10,196 nucleotides of DNA from Bacteroidales bacterium (GTDB taxonomy: Bacteria; Bacteroidota; Bacteroidia; Bacteroidales; GCA-2748055): the NCBI GenBank assembly GCA_023135025.1, contig JAGLTY010000046.1, forward strand, positions 1 through 10,196, in the 5' to 3' direction. Below the pieces are notes generated by a model. That model was not told the origin of the DNA. It saw only the letters and a program-made list of their open reading frames with translations, and did no database searches. A program made the position numbers and the translations under genes. Below are positions 1 through 6,911 of the stretch, piece by piece; positions within the stretch are counted from its first letter, which is position 1, and each line of letters opens with the position of its first letter.

Positions 1-1216
1 CCTCAGCACCCTGTATAAAAAGTTCTGCCGAGCGCTCCGAACCGGTGAACAGCTGCATACCAAGCCCGAATTTCGATCTGTTGGAGAGTTCCAGGGCATG
101 TTCGGGAGAGCTGGCCTCCATCACAGCAAAAACAGGTCCGAATACCTCCTCATCAAAGACCGGCATTCCCGGTGCAACTCCTGTTAGGATGGTAGGCTTG
201 TAGAATGCCCCGTTCCGTTCTCCTCCCAGGAGTAACTCCGCCCCCATATCCACAGATCTCCTCACCTGCTCCTCCACCTCTTTGGCCTGTTTGACCGAAA
301 CAAGGGGACCCACCTGGGTCCCTTCCTCCATAGGATCGCCCATCACCAGTTTTTCCACCCTGCTCACCAGCAGGGGAACAAAATCTTCGGCAATCCACGA
401 CTCCAGGATAAACCGCTTGGCCGCAATGCAGCTCTGTCCCCCGTTCTGCATCCTGGCAGGAATGGCCAGGTTGAGGGTGAGCTCCCGGTTGGCATCGTTC
501 AGTACCACAAAAGCATTGCTTCCTCCCAGCTCAAGCACACATTTTTTCAAATGCCTGCCCGCCTCAGAGGCAACAGCCACACCTGCCTGCTCGCTCCCGG
601 TAAGGGTCACTGCCCTTATGTATTCACTGGCGATAACCCCTGCTACCCGGTCCGATCCAATGGCCAGGTTCTGGAATGCACCCTCTTCAAATCCTGCCTC
701 TTTAAATATCATTTCGATGGCCCCTGCACATCCCTGCACATTGGAAGCGTGTTTGAGAAGCACTGTATTTCCTGCCATCAGGGCCGGAGCTGCAAAGCGA
801 AACACCTGCCAGAAAGGGAAGTTCCAGGGCATTACAGCCAGTATGGGGCCCAGGGGTTCAAAGATCACGCGGCTCTCATCAGCCTCTGTCTCCACAATCT
901 TCTCCTCCAGAAAAAGAGCTGCATTCTCCGCATAATATTCACACACCCATGCACACTTCTTCACTTCAGCACCGGCTTCCGTAACCGGCTTTCCCATCTC
1001 CCGGGTGATCACCTCTGCAAACTCCCCGCTACGTTCACGAAGCACTGCAGCAACCCTGTTCATCAAAGTTGCACGCTCCTCAAAAGAGGTATGCCTGTAT
1101 TTGGTAAAAGTGTTATGAGCCCGTCCCAGCTGTACGGCAAGATTCATATCCGACAGCTGTGGATAGTTGATGATCCGCGACGGATCGAAAGGATTGATAC
1201 TCTTCATTACAGCCAT
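1..1216 (-). CDS. NAD(P)-dependent succinate-semialdehyde dehydrogenase-like aldehyde dehydrogenase (partial, 3' end off window)
   Basis: Reading the complement from the ATG at 1216 gives about 405 uninterrupted residues running off the left edge. It is a classical aldehyde dehydrogenase, oxidising an aldehyde to the acid with NAD(P)+. Visible hallmarks are PWNFPFW with the oxyanion Asn at residue 132, the cofactor-loop lysine in LLKHASN, the general base Glu229 in LELGGSN, and the catalytic Cys263 in GGQSCIAAKRF. The MPWNFPFWQVFRFAAPALMAGN stretch and the GQSCIAAKRF context match the Sad (YneI)/GabD1 branch of succinate-semialdehyde dehydrogenases, which are about 455-462 residues long, so roughly 50 C-terminal residues are missing here. 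An alternative start three codons in (ATG at 1207) gives MKSINPFDPS, which fits family N-termini equally well. There is no signal peptide, so it is cytoplasmic. Succinate semialdehyde as substrate is inferred from family resemblance. It is divergent from guaD with a 78-base gap. Confidence 0.9.
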   Translation of the reverse strand, partial: MAVMKSINPFDPSRIINYPQLSDMNLAVQLGRAHNTFTKYRHTSFEERATLMNRVAAVLRERSGEFAEVITREMGKPVTEAGAEVKKCAWVCEYYAENAALFLEEKIVETEADESRVIFEPLGPILAVMPWNFPFWQVFRFAAPALMAGNTVLLKHASNVQGCAGAIEMIFKEAGFEEGAFQNLAIGSDRVAGVIASEYIRAVTLTGSEQAGVAVASEAGRHLKKCVLELGGSNAFVVLNDANRELTLNLAIPARMQNGGQSCIAAKRFILESWIAEDFVPLLVSRVEKLVMGDPMEEGTQVGPLVSVKQAKEVEEQVRRSVDMGAELLLGGERNGAFYKPTILTGVAPGMPVFDEEVFGPVFAVMEASSPEHALELSNRSKFGLGMQLFTGSERSAELFIQGAE

Positions 1217-1294
1217 GATGAATCGGGCAGTTTTAGGGTAAACCGCAATGTACTTAAATTTACAATGACTACATTTATATCAATGCGACAAAAT
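1217..1294. promoter_or_regulatory. divergent intergenic region between aldehyde dehydrogenase and guaD
   Basis: This A/T-rich 78-base gap must hold the 5' ends of two divergent genes. On the minus strand a TTG followed 18 bases later by TAAATTTA is a weak resemblance to the Bacteroidota sigma-ABfr promoter pattern (TTTG, about 19-21 bases, TAnnTTTG). No Shine-Dalgarno sequence is visible for either gene, as is usual in this phylum. Two further in-frame ATGs at 1265 and 1283 lie ahead of the chosen guaD start. No operator can be named. Confidence 0.5.
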
Positions 1295-1765
1295 ATGGAT
1301 CATAAATCGTACCTGAAGATGGCTGTTGACGAGGCCCTCAATGGTATGCGGGCCGGAGAAGGGGGCCCTTTTGGCGCTATCATCACCAGGGATGGAAAGA
1401 TCATAGGAAGGGGACACAACACCGTATTGAAATCAAACGATCCCACCGCTCATGCCGAGGTGAATGCCATCCGTGATGCCTGCAGGCATATAATGAGTCA
1501 TCATCTCACAGGGGCTGTTATCTACTCCAATTTCGAACCCTGCCCCATGTGCCTGGCAGCCATCTACTGGGCAGATATACGTTCCCTCTTCTTCTGTAAC
1601 GGGCGTTCTGATGCAGAGAAAATTGGCTTCATGGACAAATACCTCTACCATGAGCTATCGAAGAGTGAAGATCAAAGGGAGATAAAAACATCCCGGATAT
1701 CCGTTCCGGAAATGGAGATGCTTATGGAAGAGTGGATGGGACTGGAAGGGAAAAACCTCTACTAA
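1295..1765 (+). CDS. guaD: guanine deaminase (GuaD, cytidine-deaminase fold)
   Basis: This gene encodes a 156-residue zinc-dependent deaminase that converts guanine to xanthine in purine salvage and catabolism, in the cytoplasm. The start was chosen to match the Bacillus subtilis GuaD N-terminus and its 156-residue length. Upstream in-frame ATGs at 1283 and 1265 would add 4 or 10 residues, and the open frame further upstream only lies antisense to the dehydrogenase. The zinc site is visible as His53-Ala-Glu55 (ligand and proton shuttle) and Pro-Cys83-Pro-Met-Cys86. Asn42, the TAHAEVNAIRDAC block, AIYWA with Trp92, Asp114 in IGFMDKYLY, and the C-terminal Tyr156 all fall where GuaD has them. 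Asp114 and the terminal Tyr, which closes the active site of the domain-swapped dimer, distinguish guanine deaminase from cytosine or tRNA-adenosine deaminases. Confidence in the specific activity is therefore good. It is transcribed away from the dehydrogenase and lies 74 bases before an unrelated oxidoreductase gene. Confidence 0.9.
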   Translation: MDHKSYLKMAVDEALNGMRAGEGGPFGAIITRDGKIIGRGHNTVLKSNDPTAHAEVNAIRDACRHIMSHHLTGAVIYSNFEPCPMCLAAIYWADIRSLFFCNGRSDAEKIGFMDKYLYHELSKSEDQREIKTSRISVPEMEMLMEEWMGLEGKNLY

Positions 1766-1792
1766 TCTGGTTCACTTCTATAGGAAATCAAA

Positions 1793-1820
1793 GATCAACT
1801 GCTATTTTTATAGATTGATC
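1793..1820. promoter_or_regulatory. interrupted inverted repeat upstream of oxidoreductase A (possible operator or hairpin)
   Basis: GATCAA at 1793-1798 is mirrored by TTGATC at 1815-1820. Inside it, CTAT at 1802-1805 pairs with ATAG at 1810-1813 around a TTTT loop. The whole forms an imperfect hairpin with a three-to-one internal bulge, ending 19 bases before the ATG at 1840. No T-tract follows, so it does not look like a terminator for guaD. It could be a regulator-binding palindrome or a leader hairpin. Its significance is uncertain because the arms are short and A/T-rich. Confidence 0.3.
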
Positions 1821-1839
1821 GACCTAACTAAATCACATC

Positions 1840-3132
1840 ATGGACAGAAGAAATTTTATCGGAAAATCGGCCGTTGCCGCAGGTGCTTTCACTATTATCC
1901 CCAACCATGTCATGGGCAATCAACCAAACAACACGATCGCTCCCAGTGACAAAATAAACCTGGGTTTTATCGGGGTGGGGAAACAGAGCATGGGACTGAT
2001 GAGGAGTCTCACCAACTGCCCGGAGACCATGGTGCTGGCAGCCTGTGATGTGGACAAGAAAAAACTGGACCGCTTCAAAAGTGCAGCAGAAAAAGCCAAT
2101 GCCGGTAAACTGAATGGCGGAAGCCAGATGGTCGATACCTATGAGAATTACAGAGAACTCCTGGAGAGAAAGGATATCGATGCTGTGGTGATCGTTGCCC
2201 CCGACCACTGGCATGCCATGATGGTTGTTGATGCTGCCAAAGCCGGTAAAGATATCTATTGCGAAAAGCCCATGGCCCTTACAGTGGCTGAAGGCAGAGC
2301 AATGGTCAATGCCACCAGGAAATACGACAGGGTCTTTCAAACAGGGAACATGCAACGTTCCTGGAGGAATTTCAGACATGCCTGTGAGATGGTTTCCAAT
2401 GGATACATCGGGCAGGTCAGGGAGATTAATGTGAGTGTAGGAGATCCTGTTATGGCTTGTGAACTTCCCGCAGTGCCTGTTCCGGAAAGTCTGAACTGGG
2501 ACCTCTGGGTCGGACCCTCCCTGTTTAGAAATTACAATCCGGAACTTGCCCCTCCCATAGAGAATAACGGCTGGGCCAACTGGAGGAATTACCGTGATTT
2601 CGGTGGTGGTATGATCACTGACTGGGGTGCACATATGTTCGATATTGGCCAGTGGGCCATGGGTATGGACCAGTCCGGTCCTATTGAGTTGATCCCACCG
2701 GAGAAGCGTGCCAAAAGAGGGATGCAGATGAAATATGATAACGGAGTGGTCATGACTCACAAGGATTGGGGTGATTTTAATGCAGTTCAATTCCTGGGTT
2801 CAGAGGGGAAAATTGAGGTGAGTCGCAGTTTTTACCGTTCCGACATTGTGGGATTGACTGAATTTGAACTAAAGGAGAGTGACACACCGCTCTATAGGAG
2901 TGATAACCATTACCAGGACTGGGTGGATTCCATCAAGAAGAGAACCCGTCCGGTATCTGATGTGGAGACAGGTCACCGGACCGCTTCGCTGTGCAACATC
3001 GTTAATATCGGCTATACACTGGAACGGCCACTGAAGTGGAAACCAGCCCATGAAAGATTCATCGATGATGATGATGCCAACAGCATGCTTACAAGACCGT
3101 TCCGCGGAGAGTGGGATTTTAATGACTTTTAG
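1840..3132 (+). CDS. Tat-signal Gfo/Idh/MocA family oxidoreductase (paralog A)
   Basis: This 430-residue protein belongs to the NAD(P)-dependent sugar/inositol dehydrogenase superfamily. The N-terminus has a twin-arginine motif (RRNFIGK, residues 3-9) and a short hydrophobic stretch, suggesting Tat export to the periplasm. The Rossmann domain begins at about residue 38 with INLGFIGVGKQS, in which the usual third glycine of GxGxxG is Ser50. Asp66-Val-Asp follows the second strand, then PDHWHAMMV and the canonical CEKPM motif (Glu142-Lys143-Pro144). In the C-terminal alpha/beta domain, NWDLWVGPS is typical of this subfamily, and DWGAHMFD supplies Asp261 and His265, which together with Lys143 form the usual hydride-transfer triad. 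The sugar substrate cannot be read from the sequence. It is first in a tightly packed run with the PKD protein (22-base gap). GH109 glycosidases share this fold but replace EKP with a different motif, so a dehydrogenase is the better call. Confidence 0.9.
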   Translation: MDRRNFIGKSAVAAGAFTIIPNHVMGNQPNNTIAPSDKINLGFIGVGKQSMGLMRSLTNCPETMVLAACDVDKKKLDRFKSAAEKANAGKLNGGSQMVDTYENYRELLERKDIDAVVIVAPDHWHAMMVVDAAKAGKDIYCEKPMALTVAEGRAMVNATRKYDRVFQTGNMQRSWRNFRHACEMVSNGYIGQVREINVSVGDPVMACELPAVPVPESLNWDLWVGPSLFRNYNPELAPPIENNGWANWRNYRDFGGGMITDWGAHMFDIGQWAMGMDQSGPIELIPPEKRAKRGMQMKYDNGVVMTHKDWGDFNAVQFLGSEGKIEVSRSFYRSDIVGLTEFELKESDTPLYRSDNHYQDWVDSIKKRTRPVSDVETGHRTASLCNIVNIGYTLERPLKWKPAHERFIDDDDANSMLTRPFRGEWDFNDF

Positions 3133-3154
3133 TAGAAAAATCTAAATTTCCTCT

Positions 3155-4825
3155 ATGAAAGAACGAGCTTTACAGCTCTTCATACTGTTTCTCAGTCTCC
3201 TGCCTGCAACCGGGTCGGGACAGGATCCCCCTTTTGCCGAGATTTTAACAGCCGATGCGGCCTGGTGCCAGCGAAGCAATAATCTAACCACTGCAGAGAT
3301 TCTGATCACCGGAGATATTGATACCTCCCGTTTCGACCTGGTGGTAGGGATCAGGGGAACCAGGGATACACTGGTCAACCTCCCATCGGGCATATTCACC
3401 CTCTACCTCAACAACCAGCTGGGGAGCAATGAATATATTGTCTATAAAATCATTGAATATCAAGAATACAACACCCTTGAGAACGACGTGAACGACACAC
3501 TGATCATGGAGGTCCACCCCTGGCCTGATATGACTTTCAATGCAGAATTTGAAACCCGGTGCAGCCCGGTCAACATCGTATTCAGAGCCAGGGAGGGCTA
3601 TCCCACCTACACCTGGGATTTTGGAGACGGAACCGGAGCAACCACCTCTACCAACTGGACCAGCCATACCTACATCAGCGAGGAGGATCTGGACGAGATC
3701 AATTTCGAAACCGGCCTAAGGGTGGAGACAGCTTTCGGATGTGTGGATTCCGTCACAGACAATATCACCATCTACCCCACTCCTGCAGCTGGTTTCCAGG
3801 TAAGTCCTGAATTACTGTTCTATCCCAATACCACAGTTTACCTGACCAATACCACCACCCCGGGAAGCTGGGATTTCAAATGGGATTTTGGAGACGCATC
3901 CAGGAACTATACCAGAGATCCCGGCGAACATGTATACAGTACCTGGGGTGTTTACGATATTGAAATGGAGTGGTCCACGCCCATGTGTCGTGGCAGTGTG
4001 ACAAAGCAAATAGAGATTCGCCCTCCAAAGCCGGTGGCTCTATTTTTGCCTGACACCTCGGGTTGCCCGCCCCTGTTGGTCTCTTTCAGGAACAACACCC
4101 TTTATGCCGAAACATACCTGTGGGACTTTGATGATGGCACTTTCTCCACAGAGGCCAACCCTACTCACAGTTTCATGGAAAGCAGATCACACTATGTAAA
4201 ACTGGTTGCTACAGGACTCTCGGGAAGAGATAGTACGGAACAGACCATCGCCGTGTTTGACCGGCCTGTTGCCATGTTTGAACCAAATATTACTGAGACC
4301 AGTAACCTGAGGGAGGTATTTACTTTTGATAACAATTCGGTGGGTGGCGTTCGTTATTTGTGGGATTTTGGCGATGGAACAACCTCCGAGGAAGAGAGTC
4401 CCAGCCATCTGTTTAATAATACAGGGAGCTATACAATAACGCTTTATGCGTGGAGTATAAACGATTGCACCGACACGCTGGTCATGGAGAACCTGGTAAC
4501 CATTCTGGAGGGTGAAGGCAGTAGTACATTTCCCAATGCATTTAAGTGGAATGGATCAGGTCCCACCGGTGGTAACTGGACTCCGGGAAGTGATGATAAC
4601 ACCGTTTTTCATCCCGATGTTGAGAGTGCCACTGCATTGAGAATGGTTATTTTTTCGAGACTGGGACATAAAATTTTTGAAACCAATGAGGTATATGTGG
4701 GTTGGGATGGTTATATAAACTCAAGTAATCTGGCTCTCCAGGGTGTCTATATTTATAAAGCCTGGATCACCTATTCCAGCGGGGAGCAGGTAGTTATTTC
4801 CGGCGATGTTACATTCCTCCATTAG
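3155..4825 (+). CDS. PKD-repeat surface/secreted protein with T9SS type B (gliding-motility CHU_C) sorting domain
   Basis: This 556-residue protein carries a signal peptide (residues 1 to about 23, hydrophobic core LFILFLSLLPA, likely cut after TGSGQ). Residues 24 to about 125 form a domain I do not recognise. Four PKD-like beta-sandwich repeats follow, each marked by the WDFGDG signature starting at residues 154, 243, 323 and 403, with spacings of 89, 80 and 80. The second (WDFGDA) and third (WDFDDG) are degenerate. Residues 459-556 begin FPNAF and contain VFHPDV, MVIFSRLGHKIFE, GWDGYIN and GVYIYKAWI, the pattern of the gliding-motility-associated C-terminal domain that targets cargo to type IX secretion. 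The protein is therefore expected outside the outer membrane, as an adhesive or structural protein or a carrier. No catalytic domain is evident. It sits between an oxidoreductase gene (22 bases) and a peptidase gene (18 bases), consistent with co-transcription. Confidence 0.9.
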   Translation: MKERALQLFILFLSLLPATGSGQDPPFAEILTADAAWCQRSNNLTTAEILITGDIDTSRFDLVVGIRGTRDTLVNLPSGIFTLYLNNQLGSNEYIVYKIIEYQEYNTLENDVNDTLIMEVHPWPDMTFNAEFETRCSPVNIVFRAREGYPTYTWDFGDGTGATTSTNWTSHTYISEEDLDEINFETGLRVETAFGCVDSVTDNITIYPTPAAGFQVSPELLFYPNTTVYLTNTTTPGSWDFKWDFGDASRNYTRDPGEHVYSTWGVYDIEMEWSTPMCRGSVTKQIEIRPPKPVALFLPDTSGCPPLLVSFRNNTLYAETYLWDFDDGTFSTEANPTHSFMESRSHYVKLVATGLSGRDSTEQTIAVFDRPVAMFEPNITETSNLREVFTFDNNSVGGVRYLWDFGDGTTSEEESPSHLFNNTGSYTITLYAWSINDCTDTLVMENLVTILEGEGSSTFPNAFKWNGSGPTGGNWTPGSDDNTVFHPDVESATALRMVIFSRLGHKIFETNEVYVGWDGYINSSNLALQGVYIYKAWITYSSGEQVVISGDVTFLH

Positions 4826-4843
4826 CAAAAAATAAAAAACAAA

Positions 4844-6910
4844 ATGATGAAATCATTCCTGACCTTCCAATTATTCCTGGGCATCATTCTGTTCAATACA
4901 CATGCAACAAAAGGCCAGGAGCTGCTCACTCCACAGGAACTACTGAAGCTGAAAACCATTGGAGCGGTTCAAATTAATCCCGAAAAGAGTGAAGTGATCT
5001 ATAGTGTATCAACTCCAAAGGGACCCAATGATAAGCCCGGCGGTTCAACCAGACAATTTTTCCGTGCATCAATGATGGACTGGATACCCATTCCCCTGTT
5101 TGAAAAGAGACCGAATGTCAGCTCACCCCGGTACTGTTCCGATGGTAAACATATCGGTTTTCTCTGGGCAAATGATGGTGAACCGCAGCAGGTATGGGTG
5201 ATGAAACAGACCGGAGGAAGCATCAAAAAGCTTACAAATGAACCATCCGGAGTATCTCAATTCAAATGGCAACCAGGGAAAAATGGTATCGCATACCTCT
5301 CCAGTGCAAAGACCACCGATCGAGAGAAAGAGTTGAAGAGAAGGGGTTACAATTTTATCTTCTATGAAGAGAACCTGAAAAACAGCACCCTCCACATGGC
5401 CTGGTTCGATGAAGAGTGGAACCAGACCAGTGTATGGGAGATCACCCATGAAGGGAATACATGGGATTTTGAATTTGACCGCCAGGGAGCCCGGATTGCT
5501 GCCTCTGTCTCACCGGAAAAACTGATCGACCACCGCTATATGTTCCGAAAGATCTACCTGATTGACATTGAGTCGGGCGAGATGAAGCAGGTCTCGGAAA
5601 ACGAAGGAAAGCTGGGAAACTATTCATTCAGTCCCGATGGCCACCATCTGGCCTATGCTGCTGCACTGAATATCAATGACCACCAGGTGAGCCAGGCTTT
5701 CGTTGTAAACCTTCATTCCGGATCGGTCTCCAACCTTACACCGCCGAACTTCAGGGGGCATATCAGCTGGGTGAACTGGAAAGACAACAAGCACCTGCTC
5801 TACTATGCCGGAGAGGGAGTCTATCCCACATTAAGTGTGGTCCCTGTAACGGGCGGACCAAGAGAGGTGATCCTGAATGCAGCCAGCAACGGAATTATCT
5901 TTGGCACCCCGCAATTCACTCCCGATTTTAAACATTTTGTTTTTTCCGGATCCACCCCGACAGATAAGATCAATCTATACTACTGGGATGGAAAGAGTGA
6001 ATTGGAAAAGGTCTCAAACCAGAACCCCTGGCTTAAGGAGAAAGTGCTGGGAAAACAGGAGGTAATTCAGTACAAGGCCAGAGATGGAGAGGAGATTGAA
6101 GGAATATTGATTCACCCGGTGGGTTATGAGGCGGGTAATTCCTATCCGTTGATTGTATATGTACACGGCGGTCCGGAGGCCCACGAATCCAATGGATGGA
6201 TGGGCCGTTATGCTACTCCCGGACAGGTAATGGCCGGGAAAGGATACCTGGTGTTGTATATCAACTACAGGGCCAGTACAGGTTACGGAATTGATTTTGC
6301 CATGGAGGGTTTTATGGATCCGGCCGGTAAAGAGTTTGATGATATTGCCGATGGCATCGAATGGGCGGTGCGGGAGAAGGGTGCCGACCCGGAACGGGTA
6401 GGAATGGCAGGCGGATCGTACGGGGGATATGCCTCGGCATGGTTCGCCACCTACTACACCAACTATGTGAAGGCTGTCTGCATATTTGTTGGCATCAGCA
6501 ATGTGGCCAGTAAACGGGGCACCACCGATATTCCATATGAGGAGCTCTATGTTCACTCCGGGAAGAAGCTGGAGCAGCAGTGGCAACTGAACCTGGAACG
6601 CAGTCCGGTTTACTGGGCCCACCAGAGCCAAACCGCCACGCTGATCTATGGTGGTGCCGCCGACAGTCGGGTCCACCCCTCCCAGAGCCTTGAACTCTAT
6701 CGCAGGATGAAGATGAATGACCACCCGGCAGTGAGGCTGGTGCAGTACCCCGGCGAAGGGCATGGCAACAGGAAACAGGTGGGACAGATCGACGTGCTGT
6801 ACAGGCAGATGGAGTGGCTCGACTGGTATGTCAGGGACCTCCATCCGCTGGACGGACCCATGCCGCGACTGGATCTGTCGGACCGCTACGGTCTCGACTG
6901 GGAGTACTAG
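4844..6910 (+). CDS. secreted S9 family (prolyl oligopeptidase/acylaminoacyl-peptidase type) serine peptidase
   Basis: This 688-residue exported peptidase has a signal peptide (residues 1 to about 25, core FLTFQLFLGIILF, ending at Lys-Gly-Gln) and no lipobox cysteine, so it is probably periplasmic. Residues from about 35 to 400 form a beta-propeller of WD40/PD40-like blades, seen as recurring motifs such as IKKLTNEPSGVSQFKWQP and FSPDGHHLAYAA. The alpha/beta-hydrolase domain runs from about 430 to 670. It shows VYVHGGPEAHE (oxyanion region), GGSYGGYAS with the nucleophile Ser525, Asp607 in GGAADSRVHPSQS, and His640 in YPGEGHGNR, so the triad is complete. Such enzymes cleave short peptides, often after proline or at blocked N-termini; the exact specificity is unknown. 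Met2 (ATG at 4847) is an equally plausible start. The leader between the preceding stop and the start is almost pure A, typical of Bacteroidota. Its 3' end lies one base from the stop of the convergent isomerase gene. Confidence 0.93.
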   Translation: MMKSFLTFQLFLGIILFNTHATKGQELLTPQELLKLKTIGAVQINPEKSEVIYSVSTPKGPNDKPGGSTRQFFRASMMDWIPIPLFEKRPNVSSPRYCSDGKHIGFLWANDGEPQQVWVMKQTGGSIKKLTNEPSGVSQFKWQPGKNGIAYLSSAKTTDREKELKRRGYNFIFYEENLKNSTLHMAWFDEEWNQTSVWEITHEGNTWDFEFDRQGARIAASVSPEKLIDHRYMFRKIYLIDIESGEMKQVSENEGKLGNYSFSPDGHHLAYAAALNINDHQVSQAFVVNLHSGSVSNLTPPNFRGHISWVNWKDNKHLLYYAGEGVYPTLSVVPVTGGPREVILNAASNGIIFGTPQFTPDFKHFVFSGSTPTDKINLYYWDGKSELEKVSNQNPWLKEKVLGKQEVIQYKARDGEEIEGILIHPVGYEAGNSYPLIVYVHGGPEAHESNGWMGRYATPGQVMAGKGYLVLYINYRASTGYGIDFAMEGFMDPAGKEFDDIADGIEWAVREKGADPERVGMAGGSYGGYASAWFATYYTNYVKAVCIFVGISNVASKRGTTDIPYEELYVHSGKKLEQQWQLNLERSPVYWAHQSQTATLIYGGAADSRVHPSQSLELYRRMKMNDHPAVRLVQYPGEGHGNRKQVGQIDVLYRQMEWLDWYVRDLHPLDGPMPRLDLSDRYGLDWEY

Positions 6911-6911
6911 T

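Noticed and set aside
282..935. 217-residue open frame on the plus strand opposite the aldehyde dehydrogenase
   Set aside because: Low-complexity Ser/Ala/Pro-rich translation with no domain; the opposite strand carries the catalytic Asn, Glu and Cys motifs in one frame.
551..1294. Long in-frame extension upstream of guaD, giving a 404-residue reading frame on the plus strand
   Set aside because: It lies antisense to the well-supported aldehyde dehydrogenase, is rich in Cys, His and Ser with no recognisable domain, and guaD is complete at 156 residues from 1295.
1828..2790. 320-residue open frame on the minus strand opposite oxidoreductase A
   Set aside because: It is His- and Gly-rich with no domain, and is the antisense shadow of a clear Gfo/Idh/MocA gene.
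1840..3132. Oxidoreductase A as a GH109 alpha-N-acetylgalactosaminidase (same fold, Tat signal, NAD-dependent)
   Set aside because: The canonical CEKPM and DWGAHMFD motifs of dehydrogenases are present; GH109 enzymes replace the EKP motif.
6014..6844. 276-residue open frame on the minus strand opposite the S9 peptidase
   Set aside because: It mirrors the catalytic domain, where all motifs of the S9 triad are intact on the plus strand; no family features are visible in the antisense product.
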